Shown here: positions 16,918-26,337 of the stretch, piece by piece
Numbering within the stretch: position 1 is the first letter of the stretch
Layout: each line of letters opens with the position of its first letter
The notes under the pieces: generated by a model
What the model was told of the DNA's origin: nothing
The model's input: only the letters and a program-made list of their open reading frames with translations
Database searches by the model: none
Translations under genes and position numbers: made by a program
DNA from: an uncultured Prevotella sp.
GTDB taxonomy: Bacteria > Bacteroidota > Bacteroidia > Bacteroidales > Bacteroidaceae
Length of the DNA: 63,384 bases
Assembly: GCA_944320675.1 (NCBI GenBank)
Contig: CALUIJ010000092.1
Coordinates: 1-63,384, forward strand
Direction of reading: 5' to 3'

Positions 16918-18963
16918 ATGAACAAAATAGCAAAATATATATATGCGCTGGCGTTGTGCTGCCCTCTTGCCGGATGCAGCGATTATCTTGACGTGACTAC
17001 GCCTGAGAACGCAGACAACCAATTTGTTACTGCGACATCGTCGGAAACATTTAAGGTCTTGTCGTGGTGCTACGCCTCATATAGGCAAGGCCCGGTTATG
17101 AGTGTTTACCGTTGGAACGACCCCATCGGCTCGGATGCCGAGTATTATCCCGAAGTCGGCTCGTTGAACAATGCCAACGCACGCCTTCAGCCGGAGCTGT
17201 TGAGCATCGGTACGGCCAACAGCGAGTTCAGCACCCTTTATTCCATAATAGCGCGTACTTCAAAGCTGATAGATCTCATCGCAGAAAAGGATGAGTTCAA
17301 GCAGGCGAAGGAGGCTGGCGAAGTGACCGATTGGACCCAGCTTTACGGCGAAGCCCTCTCTATGAAGGCTTTCTGCTATTTCGAGCTTGTAAAGCACTAC
17401 GGCGACATTCCTTATGGTTATGAGAACACTCCCGCCGCCGAATATTCGCTCAACTCACGTTTTGAGATATTGGACAAAGTCATCGACATGTTCAAGGAAG
17501 CCGCTCCGTATATGTACAAACTCGGCGAAGGCGGCATAACCGCCGAGCGTATGTCGCGCACGTTCGTCGAGGCTATGACGGGCATGGCTGCCCTTTATTC
17601 GGCAGGATGGCAGACGATACGTACCGACGTCGGCGACCTTTACGGCGACGTGCAGTTTGAGACGAAGTACACCGACGGACAATACAACTGCAGTTACTCG
17701 CGCCGTACGGACTACCGCAGTTATTACGAGACGGCCGAGACGTATTTCGACCTGGCCATGGCCGATAAGGGCACGGCTACGCTCGTAACTTCAGACGAGC
17801 GCGGATACGCCAACAATCCTTTCCAGCGCCATTTCCAGTACAACAACGACTTGCAGATAAGCCCTGAGTCGATCTTCGAGATCGGCAACATGCAGGGCGG
17901 ACAGAGCGGCCAGACAACATCGAGCGAGTATCCTTACGCTTTCGGCCGTCCTTCAGACGGCGGTTCGGCCATGCAGGCTCCGTGTAAGTCGTTCGCCGCA
18001 GTGCGCATCATGCCTACGTTCTATTACGGCGAGTTCGAGGACGGCGACATGCGCCGCGACGTTACTTGCACCGTGACCGGCAGCAATGGCGACGGCAATG
18101 AGAAACTGCTCAGCTTCACTCCGGGTAACAAGTGCAACGGCGGTATGGCGATAAACAAGTGGGACTGGAACCGCATGAATCCTCCATACGTGGCAGGTCA
18201 GCGCGAATCAGGCATGAATTGGCCCATTATGCGTCTTGCCGACCTTATGCTGATGCGTGCCGAGGTGAAGGCCGAGCTGGGTAAGGAAACTGAAGCGCTT
18301 AGCGACTTGAACGATGTGCGCCGCCGTGCTTTCGGCGATGCCAGCCATGATGTAACCGCTTCGGGCGACGCCCTGAAAGAGGCCGTCATGCAGGAGCGCA
18401 AGCTTGAGTTCGCCGGCGAAGGCCAGCGCCGTTGGGATTTGATACGTTCGGGCAAGTTCGTCGAGAGGGCTTTGGCCGTGCGTGCCGAAATGTCGGAGAT
18501 GGTTGCCGACCTGAAGTCGAAAGGCTATCATGAGTTCGAGAACGGCAACGTCATACCTATGTACATTTGGGTGAAGAACGTTCATCTCGAAAATCCTTTG
18601 ACTTACGATCCCGACGAGTCTGATCCCGCATTGTACCCGGGTTGGCGCGGACAGTATGATTACACTACGACCGACGCCGCCGGAGCCGTCAAGGGCACCG
18701 ACCACAACTTGGCCATACAGGGCTTGTTCGAGTATATCGACCCGAACAGCGACCGTGCGAAGCAGCTTGAGGCCGACGGTTATACGAGGGCTGACTGGGG
18801 TAAGGGCATCGTTGACAACGAGGACCACTACTGCAACAGCAACCTTCTGCCCGGAGTTAAGAGCGGCAACGTTCCCCCGAGGTATTATTTCCCGCTTCCG
18901 TTCGAGGTGCTCAGCCATTCAAAGGGCACTGTCACCAACGGTTACGGCCTGGCTCAAGAGTAA
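16918..18963 (+). CDS. SusD/RagB-family glycan-binding lipoprotein
   Basis: The lipobox PLAGC places the lipidated cysteine at residue 20. The rest matches RagB/SusD: N-terminal TPR-like helices ('MKAFCYFELVKHYGDIPY' is the conserved SusD segment) and the C-terminal signature ('WPIMRLADLMLMRAEVKAEL', 'LNDVRRRAF', 'MQERKLEFAGEGQRRWDLIR'). At 681 residues it is longer than typical SusD proteins, with extra C-terminal sequence after the signature. It forms the surface lid of the SusC transporter encoded directly upstream. Confidence 0.96.
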   Translation: MNKIAKYIYALALCCPLAGCSDYLDVTTPENADNQFVTATSSETFKVLSWCYASYRQGPVMSVYRWNDPIGSDAEYYPEVGSLNNANARLQPELLSIGTANSEFSTLYSIIARTSKLIDLIAEKDEFKQAKEAGEVTDWTQLYGEALSMKAFCYFELVKHYGDIPYGYENTPAAEYSLNSRFEILDKVIDMFKEAAPYMYKLGEGGITAERMSRTFVEAMTGMAALYSAGWQTIRTDVGDLYGDVQFETKYTDGQYNCSYSRRTDYRSYYETAETYFDLAMADKGTATLVTSDERGYANNPFQRHFQYNNDLQISPESIFEIGNMQGGQSGQTTSSEYPYAFGRPSDGGSAMQAPCKSFAAVRIMPTFYYGEFEDGDMRRDVTCTVTGSNGDGNEKLLSFTPGNKCNGGMAINKWDWNRMNPPYVAGQRESGMNWPIMRLADLMLMRAEVKAELGKETEALSDLNDVRRRAFGDASHDVTASGDALKEAVMQERKLEFAGEGQRRWDLIRSGKFVERALAVRAEMSEMVADLKSKGYHEFENGNVIPMYIWVKNVHLENPLTYDPDESDPALYPGWRGQYDYTTTDAAGAVKGTDHNLAIQGLFEYIDPNSDRAKQLEADGYTRADWGKGIVDNEDHYCNSNLLPGVKSGNVPPRYYFPLPFEVLSHSKGTVTNGYGLAQE

Positions 18964-18992
18964 TATTGGTTTAAGGTTAGACATCTGTGACG

Positions 18993-19046
18993 CGGAAAGG
19001 GTGTCAAGGCGGCGCAACGGCCGCCTGCCCCTTTCCGTTTTATTTT
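18993..19046 (+). terminator. Intra-locus terminator or mRNA-stabilising hairpin after susD
   Basis: A 9-bp outer stem (18993-19001 with 19029-19037) and an inner GGCGGC/GCCGCC stem are followed by TTTTATTTT. It lies between susD and the GH43 gene, so it may lower downstream expression relative to susCD. Confidence 0.75.
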
Positions 19047-19064
19047 GAATCTAATAAGATACCT

Positions 19065-20561
19065 ATGAAAACGTTTTATGCATCGTTGTTGTTTCTAATT
19101 TTGCTTCCTGCCGCGGTGAGCGGACAAGCCGTGAGCACCGGCAGGCTTGGCGAAGACCATAATACCATACGCATACTTGAGGGCGATAATTCAGACCCGT
19201 CTATAATCAGGCACGGCGACTGCTATTACCTTGTGCATTCGTCGTTCGTGTACACTCCCGGACTTGTTGTCTATAAGTCGTCCGATCTTGTAAACTGGAT
19301 GCCTTGTTCGATTGCGCTCGACACGTTCACCGGCGATGTCTGGGCTCCGGACATCACCGTGTACGACGGCCGCTTCTATATATATTTCCCAACGCTCGGC
19401 GGACATGGTAAAACCAGTATGGTGACGTGGGCCGACAGTCCTGAGGGACCGTGGAACCGCCCCGTAGACCTGAAGGTTGACGGCATCGACCCTGAGCACG
19501 TTGTGGATGCCGACGGAAGGCGCTATCTCCTGATGAGTTCGGGCGACATTTATCCGTTGTCGGCCGACGGATGTTCGATAATGGGCCGTGGCGTAAACAT
19601 CTATAAGGGGTGGGAGATACCTGGGGACTGGGACATCGAGAGCGTCTCGATGGAGGGTCTTAACATAAAGAAAGTAGGAGAGTATTATTACCTTTTCGCC
19701 GCCGAGGGCGGCACGGCCGGCCCGCCGACGAGCCACATGGTGGTAGAGGCCCGCAGCAAGAGCATAATGGGGCCTTGGGAACATGCGCCGTTCAATCCGC
19801 TGTTGCGCACATGGTCGAGAGACGAGCGTTGGTGGAGCAAGGGGCACGGCTCGGTAGTAGATACGCCCGACGGCCGCCTGTTCATGGTATTCCACGCTTA
19901 CGAGAACGGCTATCAGACGCTCGGCCGCCAGACTCTGTTGCGCGAGCTTGAGCTGAAGGACGGTTGGTTGCGCTTGAAGGACGGTGGCATATCCCTGTCG
20001 CGGCCGGTGGTTAAGACTGAGTATGGCATGGCAGACTTCGTATGGCAGACTTGCCGCGAGCACAGTTTGGGCGGGCGTTTCACCGTAACGCCCGATAAAA
20101 TCACGATGCGCGCGAAAGGAAAGTCGCCTGCCGACGGGTCGCCGTTGTTGGCGCGCACCAGCGCGCATAAGTATGAGGTTGAGGCTTGCGTCACCTTGAA
20201 GGGCGGCGATGCGTCGGCCGGCCTTGTAGCTTATTATGATGAGCGCTATCATTTCGGATTCGGTTTCGACCGTTCTGGCATGTTGCGTTACCGCCGCGGA
20301 CAGGTGAGCAGGGCTGAGTCGAAATGTCCGCAGGCCAACCGTGACGGAAAGATGTGGCTGCGCATGCGTAACGACCGCAACGTGTTGTCGGCATGGTATA
20401 GTGCCGATGGGCGCGTGTGGCATAAGTTTCCTTGGGGATTCGAGATTTCAGGAGTTCATCATAACACGGTTTATGGCTTCCTGTTCGTCCGTCCCGGCAT
20501 TTACGCAGGTGGCGGCGGCGAGGTTGAAGTGACTGATTTCAGGCTGGTTGCTCTTGACTGA
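19065..20561 (+). CDS. Secreted GH43-family glycoside hydrolase
   Basis: The signal peptide ends near residue 20 (VSGQA). The five-bladed propeller shows the GH43 catalytic pattern: D44 in NSDPSII (base), D96 in WAPDITVYDG (pKa modulator) and E197 in SMEGLNIKKVGEYYYL (acid). A C-terminal beta-sandwich of about 170 residues (320-498) resembles the beta-xylosidase GH43 C2 domain. GH43 enzymes are mostly beta-xylosidases, alpha-arabinofuranosidases or arabinanases; the exact substrate cannot be read here. An earlier in-frame ATG at 18987 lies in the terminator hairpin region, so the ATG at 19065 preceding the signal peptide is the start. Confidence 0.92.
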   Translation: MKTFYASLLFLILLPAAVSGQAVSTGRLGEDHNTIRILEGDNSDPSIIRHGDCYYLVHSSFVYTPGLVVYKSSDLVNWMPCSIALDTFTGDVWAPDITVYDGRFYIYFPTLGGHGKTSMVTWADSPEGPWNRPVDLKVDGIDPEHVVDADGRRYLLMSSGDIYPLSADGCSIMGRGVNIYKGWEIPGDWDIESVSMEGLNIKKVGEYYYLFAAEGGTAGPPTSHMVVEARSKSIMGPWEHAPFNPLLRTWSRDERWWSKGHGSVVDTPDGRLFMVFHAYENGYQTLGRQTLLRELELKDGWLRLKDGGISLSRPVVKTEYGMADFVWQTCREHSLGGRFTVTPDKITMRAKGKSPADGSPLLARTSAHKYEVEACVTLKGGDASAGLVAYYDERYHFGFGFDRSGMLRYRRGQVSRAESKCPQANRDGKMWLRMRNDRNVLSAWYSADGRVWHKFPWGFEISGVHHNTVYGFLFVRPGIYAGGGGEVEVTDFRLVALD

Positions 20562-20674
20562 TTTAATCCGAAACGGCCTTTAGTCGTTTGCATCGCTTTG
20601 CCGATGCATGAAATGATATTTAGTAAATGGCTGTATTTGTAAATTGTTTGTTATAGACTACGAATTTGTTGAAA

Positions 20675-22279
20675 ATGAAAAGATTAATGTTTTTCCTGCT
20701 TTTTACGGCAGTGGTGGCAGGCCTCCGGGCGCAGGACAGGGTCGAGCGTTGGGGGCGTTTTGAAACGGTGATCAAGGCCGATGTCAAGGGCAATCCGTTC
20801 GACGTTGGCTTTTCGGCGGTGTTTACCGGCCCTGACACTACTTTTACCGTCCGCGGTTTTTATGACGGCGGCGGGGTTTATAAATTAAGGTTCATGCCAT
20901 GCGCGACCGGTGAGTGGACTTATAAGACGCGCTCGACGGTCGCTGCGCTCGACGGCCGCACGGGCCGCTTCGAGTGCATCGCCCCGGGTGAGGGCAACCA
21001 TGGCCCGGTGACGACCGACGGTTCATACGGATTCAAGTATGCCGACGGCAAGCGTTATTATCCGGTGGGTACGACCTCTTACGACTGGATGCACGCCGTC
21101 GGCGATTATCCCGGGCGCACGTTGTGCTCGATGGAAGAGTCGGGGTTCAACAAGCTTAGGATGCTGCTTATCGTACAGAATTTCGATTTCGGCTATCCCG
21201 AGCCTGCCCTTTATCCGTTCGAGCTGAAGGGCAAGAGTAAGGACAAGGATGGCAAGACGGTGTTCGAGTGGGACTATTCGCGTTTCAATCCTGAGTATTT
21301 CGCCCATGTGGAGCGGTGTATCGACAGTCTGGCGGCCATAGGAGTCGAGGCCGACGTCGTGTTGTTCCATCCATACGACGACGGCCGTTGGAATTTCGAC
21401 AAGATGCCGATGGACGTCAACGTGCGCTACGCCGAGTATGTTGTGGCGCGCCTCGGCGCCTTCCGCAACGTCTGGTGGTCGTTGGCCAACGAGTATGACT
21501 TCTACCGCCACCTGGAGATTGCCGACTGGGACAGGCTGACACGCGCGGTCGTAGACAACGATCCGTATGCGCATCTTTGCTCGATACACAGCCATACGGC
21601 CAAGTATTACAAGTATTGGGTGCCTGAGTACACGCATGCCAGCGTGCAGGACCAGGCTCCGGTCGAAGGGTTCGGCCGTGCCGCGACGGTAAGGAACATA
21701 TATAAGAAGCCTGTCATCTTCGACGAAGTGTGCTATGAAGGCAACATGGACAACCGCTGGGGCAGCCTTAGCGGCGAGGAGCTGCTCTACCGCATGTGGC
21801 AGGGGCTTGTCGCCGGGACTTACGTCACCCACGGCGAGTGCTATATGGACGGCCCTACCGACTATTCGCGCGATTTCCTCGCCGTCGGCGGTGAGTTCCA
21901 AGGCGAGTCGTGGAAGCGTATAAAGTTCATGCGCGGCATACTTGAAGCCATGCCCGCCCCTATGCAGTTGTGCGACAGCAGTTGGGATCCTTACACGTCG
22001 TCGGCCGGTGAGAATTATTACATGGTTTATCTTGGAAAGAAGATTTCGCCTGAATGGGTGTTCGACCTGCCCGTGAAGAACGCCATGTATCCACGTCTGA
22101 AAGAGGGCCTGCGCTTCAAGGTGGAGATAATCGACACATGGAATATGACCGTGACCGAAGTGCCGAAGGTGTTTGAGACGACGGCTCCCGTCGGCGACCG
22201 TGTATATGACAAAGGCCACGGCAGCGTGCCGTTGCCCGACGCTCCCTACCTGTTGCTGAGGATAACCGAGGCTGAATGA
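20675..22279 (+). CDS. Secreted DUF5060/DUF5605-type putative glycoside hydrolase
   Basis: A signal peptide is cleaved near residue 20 (LRAQ). Residues 22-105 resemble the DUF5060 beta-sandwich ('VERWGRFETVIKA', 'FYDGGGVYKLRFMPCATGEW'). A TIM-barrel domain of the DUF4038/DUF5605 type follows ('YYPVGTTSYDWMH', 'FNKLRMLL', 'FHPYDDGRWNF'). Candidate catalytic acids are E273 in SLANEYDFY and E351 in VIFDEVCYEGN, at the beta-4 and beta-7 positions of a clan-A-like hydrolase. The C-terminus forms a small beta domain. It is the last gene of the SusCD locus. The start ATG at 20675 directly precedes the signal peptide. Confidence 0.85.
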   Translation: MKRLMFFLLFTAVVAGLRAQDRVERWGRFETVIKADVKGNPFDVGFSAVFTGPDTTFTVRGFYDGGGVYKLRFMPCATGEWTYKTRSTVAALDGRTGRFECIAPGEGNHGPVTTDGSYGFKYADGKRYYPVGTTSYDWMHAVGDYPGRTLCSMEESGFNKLRMLLIVQNFDFGYPEPALYPFELKGKSKDKDGKTVFEWDYSRFNPEYFAHVERCIDSLAAIGVEADVVLFHPYDDGRWNFDKMPMDVNVRYAEYVVARLGAFRNVWWSLANEYDFYRHLEIADWDRLTRAVVDNDPYAHLCSIHSHTAKYYKYWVPEYTHASVQDQAPVEGFGRAATVRNIYKKPVIFDEVCYEGNMDNRWGSLSGEELLYRMWQGLVAGTYVTHGECYMDGPTDYSRDFLAVGGEFQGESWKRIKFMRGILEAMPAPMQLCDSSWDPYTSSAGENYYMVYLGKKISPEWVFDLPVKNAMYPRLKEGLRFKVEIIDTWNMTVTEVPKVFETTAPVGDRVYDKGHGSVPLPDAPYLLLRITEAE

Positions 22280-22300
22280 AATCGGTAGGAACTGATATTA

Positions 22301-22340
22301 TAAAACCCGAACCGGTATCGTGCGTGCCGTTCGGGTTTTA
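22301..22340. terminator. Bidirectional terminator between convergent genes
   Basis: A 12-bp perfect stem (22301-22312 with 22329-22340) is flanked by A and T runs on both sides. It lies between the DUF5060 hydrolase and the convergent TPR gene. Confidence 0.9.
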
Positions 22341-22365
22341 TAATTTTTATCCAGACTTGCGCATG

Positions 22366-23037
22366 TCATTCGCATTTCTCGTACCATTCAAGCAGCAGCC
22401 CCTTGGGCGTACCGTTGCGCACTGCTTCGTCGAGCGTTCTTTTCGCGTCCTTCTTCCTGCCGAGGGCGAGCAGCGTTTCGGCCTTTGATACGTATAGGCT
22501 GCGTTTGCCGGGAGCTCTTTTCAGGGCTTCGTCGATGTCGTACAAGGCCGTCTCGTATGATTGCATGCCTTTTTCCACTTCCGCCCTTGCCTCGTAGACG
22601 ATGCTGCTGTCGGGAAACATTTCCACAAGGTTGTTCATTTCGTTCAGGGCGTCGATGTCGCGCTTCAGTTTTGTGTACGTATATGCCAGGCCGAGCCTAG
22701 CCTCCATGTTGCGCGGCGCGGTGCTTAGGAATTTCTCGTAGTCGTTCCTGGCTAATTCGTACCGGCGGAGGTTGTTGTTGGCGTAGGCCCTGTAGAAAAG
22801 TGCCGGCAGGTTGTTACCGTCTTTTGCCAGCACCGAGTTGCATGCCTTTACGGCGTCCTCCCATTCGAGCAGTTGCAGGTTGACGGCCGCCTTGCTTAAT
22901 TGTAGCTCCATTGAGTCGGGATGTGCCGCGGCCTGCTTGTTGAGGACGGCCAGCGAGTCGCGCCATTGGTCCTGCGATTGTCCGCAGGCAACGTTGCAAC
23001 ATAATAAGAAGAATGGCAGGATAAAGGTATGTTTCAT
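22366..23037 (-). CDS. Exported tetratricopeptide-repeat protein
   Basis: The 223-residue protein has an N-terminal signal peptide (cleavage near CNVACG-QSQ, residue 19). About five TPR motifs fill the rest ('AVKACNSVLAKDGNNLPALFYRA', 'ARNDYEKFLSTAPRNMEARLGLA', 'YDIDEALKRAPGKRSLYVSKA'). It is probably a periplasmic scaffold; no enzymatic motif is seen. A class B hairpin separates it from the DUF349 gene upstream on the minus strand. Confidence 0.85.
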   Translation of the reverse strand: MKHTFILPFFLLCCNVACGQSQDQWRDSLAVLNKQAAAHPDSMELQLSKAAVNLQLLEWEDAVKACNSVLAKDGNNLPALFYRAYANNNLRRYELARNDYEKFLSTAPRNMEARLGLAYTYTKLKRDIDALNEMNNLVEMFPDSSIVYEARAEVEKGMQSYETALYDIDEALKRAPGKRSLYVSKAETLLALGRKKDAKRTLDEAVRNGTPKGLLLEWYEKCE

Positions 23038-23043
23038 GTCTGG

Positions 23044-23136
23044 AGTTAAGAATTAAGAGTTAAAAATTAAGAAAATATGCAACACTAAGAAGCCGCGTCA
23101 TATTTTCTTAATTCTTAACTCTTAATTCTTAGTTTA
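23044..23136. repeat. Class B hairpin
   Basis: GTTAAGAATTAAGAGTTAAA-type words at 23044-23077 pair with TATTTTCTTAATTCTTAACT-type words at 23100-23132. The loop is about 25 nt. Confidence 0.8.
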
Positions 23137-23141
23137 TAAAG

Positions 23142-25034
23142 TTATTCGTTGTTTTCGGCGTCGATGGCCTTGATTTTCTCGCGTACAAGGTTCATGTCGT
23201 CTTTCAGCTTCTGCACCTTGCGGTTCATTTCGTCGATGAGCGAATTGCCTTTCTTGCTCGACGCATTGAGGAAGCCGATGTTGTTCTCGTATGTCTGAAC
23301 CTCTTGCTTGAGCGACTCGTAGCGGCGCATGAGCCGGGCGCGCTCGTTGTCGAGGGCTTCGCCGCCTTTTTCAGCCACGTTCTTCAAGTTGCTTCTGAAC
23401 TTGTCGAGACGGCGGCGGGCCGTCGAAATGTTCAGTTCCTTGTAGAGCTTGTCAAGAATGTTGTGGTACTCCTTGTAGAGCTTGTCTTTCTCCTTGAAGG
23501 GGACGTGGCCTACGGCGTTGTATTCGTCGATGAGGTCGCGTACTTTCTCTTGTATGTTGTCTTCGGCGTTCTCGGCCAATGCCTTCAACTGCTCTATGAT
23601 GCCGCGTTTCTTCTCCAGGTTGGCGCGTTCCTCGTTGCGCGTTCCTGCGTTTGCGTTGTTGCGTGCGTCGAAGAAGCGGTTGCATGCCGTGAGGAAGTCG
23701 TTCCAAAGCTTGTCGCCGAGTTTCTTCGGCACCATGCCTATCGTCTTCCATTCCTTTTGGAGGGCTATCAGCTTGTCGCTCGTCGCTTTCCAGTCGGTGC
23801 TGTCCTGCAGTGCCTGCGCCTGTTCGACGAGTGCCTTTTTCTTCTCAGCGTTTTCCGCGAACTGCTGCTTCATGTTCTTGAAATACTCGGCTTTTTTGCT
23901 GAAGAACTCGTCGCATGCGGCACGGAAACGCTCGAAAATCTTGACGTTCATCTTTTGCGGGGCGAAGCCTATGGTCTTCCATTCAGCCTGTATGGCGATG
24001 ATGTCCTTGGTCTTCTTGTCCCACTCTGATGCGTTCCTTATTTCGGTCTTTGCTATTTCCTCCACTTTCTCGCACAAGGCCGTCTTCCTTACGAGGTTGT
24101 CTTCCTCTTTTGAGCGCAGTTCCTCGAAGTGCTGTTGGTGGCGTTTGTTTATGACGGTCGACGCCGCCTTGAACCGTGCCCATATCTCCTCGCGCAGCTC
24201 TTTGGCCACGGGCCCCGTCTCGCGGTATTCCTGGTGCAGCTTCTGCAGTTGGTGGAACGCGCTGATAACGTCGCTTTCCTCGGCCAGTTTCTCGGCCGCT
24301 TCGCATAGGCGGGTCTTTATTTCAAGGTTTTTCTTGAAGTCGTATTCGCGGGCTTCGCTGTTCAGTTTGAGTAAGTCGTAATACTGCTCTACGTAGAGTT
24401 GGTAGTTGCGCCACAGCTCGTTGGCCTTCTCTGCCGGAACGAGTTTTATTTCCTTCCACTCTTGTTGCAGCTTCTTGAATTCTTGGTACGATTTGTTCGC
24501 CTCGTCGGGCGATGTTATCATGGCCTTTATTCTCTCGATGATGTCGAGCTTCTTCTTAAGGTTGGCTTGCTTCTCCTGTTCTTGTTCGAAGAATATTTTA
24601 GCGCGTTTCTCCTTAATCACGCTCATTTCGGCCTTGAATTCCTCTTCGTCGGCATCGGGCAGCACCTTGTATTCGGCGGGGTCGCCTCCGGCTTCTGTGT
24701 AAGCCTTCATGTCGGCTTCCCTTTCGGCGAAGTGCAGTTTGTAGAAAGCGGTCTTGAGGTAGTCTACTTCGTCTTTCTTCGGGTTGTCGTCGCTGCGGGC
24801 GATTTCCTTCATCCTTTCGATCACCTCTTTCTTGCTTTTGTACACTTTTCTTTCTTCTGACGAGTCGGTTTCGGCAGAAAGTCCTGCTGTCTCGTTGACC
24901 ACGGATGCCTCTTCCGTCTCGTTAGTCAGGGCAGCGCCGTCGCCTCCCTGGTTGCTGTTGTCAGCCGGTGCGGCGTTCAGCATTTCTTCCGTCTTCTTCT
25001 CTTGACCGAGAGTGTTTTCTTGAGAGTCCATCAT
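23142..25034 (-). CDS. DUF349 repeat protein
   Basis: The 630-residue, highly charged, mostly helical protein has an acidic, low-complexity first 60 residues. Several DUF349 units follow ('WKTIGFAPQKMNVKIFERFRAACDEFF', 'WKTIGMVPKKLGDKLWNDFLTACNRFFDARN' patterns). The C-terminal third is coiled coil ('RLMRRYESLKQEVQTYENN'). DUF349 proteins are widespread in Bacteroidota and their role is not established. There is no signal peptide, so it is probably cytoplasmic. Confidence 0.9.
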   Translation of the reverse strand: MMDSQENTLGQEKKTEEMLNAAPADNSNQGGDGAALTNETEEASVVNETAGLSAETDSSEERKVYKSKKEVIERMKEIARSDDNPKKDEVDYLKTAFYKLHFAEREADMKAYTEAGGDPAEYKVLPDADEEEFKAEMSVIKEKRAKIFFEQEQEKQANLKKKLDIIERIKAMITSPDEANKSYQEFKKLQQEWKEIKLVPAEKANELWRNYQLYVEQYYDLLKLNSEAREYDFKKNLEIKTRLCEAAEKLAEESDVISAFHQLQKLHQEYRETGPVAKELREEIWARFKAASTVINKRHQQHFEELRSKEEDNLVRKTALCEKVEEIAKTEIRNASEWDKKTKDIIAIQAEWKTIGFAPQKMNVKIFERFRAACDEFFSKKAEYFKNMKQQFAENAEKKKALVEQAQALQDSTDWKATSDKLIALQKEWKTIGMVPKKLGDKLWNDFLTACNRFFDARNNANAGTRNEERANLEKKRGIIEQLKALAENAEDNIQEKVRDLIDEYNAVGHVPFKEKDKLYKEYHNILDKLYKELNISTARRRLDKFRSNLKNVAEKGGEALDNERARLMRRYESLKQEVQTYENNIGFLNASSKKGNSLIDEMNRKVQKLKDDMNLVREKIKAIDAENNE

Positions 25035-25182
25035 ACAATTTTTTATTATGCGGCAAGCTTGTCGGTTGCCGGTTGCCGGTCAGACGTGCCTTGTCTGCTG
25101 TTTTCTTCTTGTCGGCCGGCTCCTTCCGCTTGTCAGTTCGTGTCTTAGTTTGCTTGTTTACTTATTATATATTATAGGTTTG

Positions 25183-25215
25183 CAAACTTAATTAAAATTA
25201 TTGTAATTCCGCAAA
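25183..25215 (-). promoter_or_regulatory. Promoter of the DUF349 gene
   Basis: On the minus strand TTTG (25212-25215), a 21-nt spacer and TAAGTTTG (25183-25190). The leader would be about 145 nt. Confidence 0.6.
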
Positions 25216-25244
25216 CAAAATCGTGAAAATTTCTTTTTTTATTA

Positions 25245-26171
25245 CTAAATGAGGCGTTTATGGCGGAAAATCCACCACGATATGCCTGAAATCAGCGCGG
25301 ATACGACTATTGCGATAAGGAAGCCGAACTTGTTGCCCTCCATGCCGTTGATTAGGTTCATGCCGAAGATGCTGGCTATGAGGGTGGGGAACATCAGGAT
25401 AATCGACACCGAGGTGAGCGTACGCATCACGGTGTTCATGTTGTTGTTGATGATGCTCGAGTATGTGTCCATCGTCGATTCGAGGATGTCTGAGTAGATG
25501 TTCGTGGTCTCGCGTGCCTGGCTCATCTCGATGTTCACGTCTTCGATGAGGTCGGCGTCGAGCTCGTCGACTTGCAGCTTGAATTTCAGCTTGGCCAGCA
25601 GGTTCTCGTTGCCGCGTATCGACGTTATGAAGTATGTCAGCGAGTCTTGCAGGCGCGACAGGCCGATGAGCGACTCGTTGTTGACCTCGCGGTCAAGGTT
25701 GCGCTTGGCCTTTTCGATCAGGCTGTTGATCTGCTTCAGCCGTTTAAGGTACCATACGGCCGACGACAGGAACAGGCGGAATATCATATCAACATAGTCG
25801 GTGAACCCCTCGCCGCGCTTCTGCTGGTAGCTTACGAAGTCGATCATCATGTTGGTCTCGTGGAAGCATACGGTTATCGTTACGTCGCGCTTGTGTATTA
25901 TGCCGAGGGGCACGGTAGTGTAAGGCGTGCGCGAGCGTATCTCCTTGACGAAGGGTATGCGCAGGATTATGAGCATCCAGCCGTCGTCGTATTCGTAGCG
26001 TGCGCGCTCGTCGTTGTCGCTGATGTCGGAAAGGAAATAATCGGGTATCTTGAATTCTTCTTCCAGAAGGCGCTGGTCGTCTTCCGTCGGGCATGTCACT
26101 TGGATCCAACAGTTCGGTTCCCATTCGCCGATCTGCTTCAGTCCCTTGTTGGTGTTCCAGTATGTTCTCAT
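25245..26171 (-). CDS. CorA-family divalent-cation (Mg2+/Co2+) transporter
   Basis: The 308-residue protein has a soluble N-terminal domain, a long helical stalk and two C-terminal transmembrane helices (about 250-270 and 283-302). The signature GMN (270-272) sits at the end of TM1. CorA proteins form pentameric inner-membrane channels for Mg2+. The basic tail RHKRLI faces the cytoplasm. I chose the ATG at 26171 because GGAGGAC lies a few bases upstream as a clear Shine-Dalgarno. An upstream in-frame TTG at 26186 would include that site. Confidence 0.93.
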   Translation of the reverse strand: MRTYWNTNKGLKQIGEWEPNCWIQVTCPTEDDQRLLEEEFKIPDYFLSDISDNDERARYEYDDGWMLIILRIPFVKEIRSRTPYTTVPLGIIHKRDVTITVCFHETNMMIDFVSYQQKRGEGFTDYVDMIFRLFLSSAVWYLKRLKQINSLIEKAKRNLDREVNNESLIGLSRLQDSLTYFITSIRGNENLLAKLKFKLQVDELDADLIEDVNIEMSQARETTNIYSDILESTMDTYSSIINNNMNTVMRTLTSVSIILMFPTLIASIFGMNLINGMEGNKFGFLIAIVVSALISGISWWIFRHKRLI

Positions 26172-26306
26172 TTGCAAGTCCTCCAAAAAATGTTGCGCAG
26201 GAAAGTGGGAAGACCTGCCGTGAAAGCATGCGTCTCCTCACCCTACAAGTTCATATTTTCCGCGTGATAATCGTCCATAAAAGTTTTGAATTTTCGTTTT
26301 GCGCTG

Positions 26307-26337
26307 CAAAGATAGTGCAAGTTGAGCGAAATGCAAA
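26307..26337 (-). promoter_or_regulatory. Promoter of the corA-like gene
   Basis: On the minus strand TTTG (26334-26337), a 19-nt spacer and TATCTTTG (26307-26314). A near-duplicate of the segment from 26308 to 26362 lies at 26416-26470, but there the -7 box reads TATCTTTA and the -33 TTTC. Confidence 0.65.

Noticed and set aside
18987-19064. N-terminal extension of the GH43 protein
   Set aside because: It is translated from the terminator hairpin region. The signal peptide begins at the ATG at 19065.
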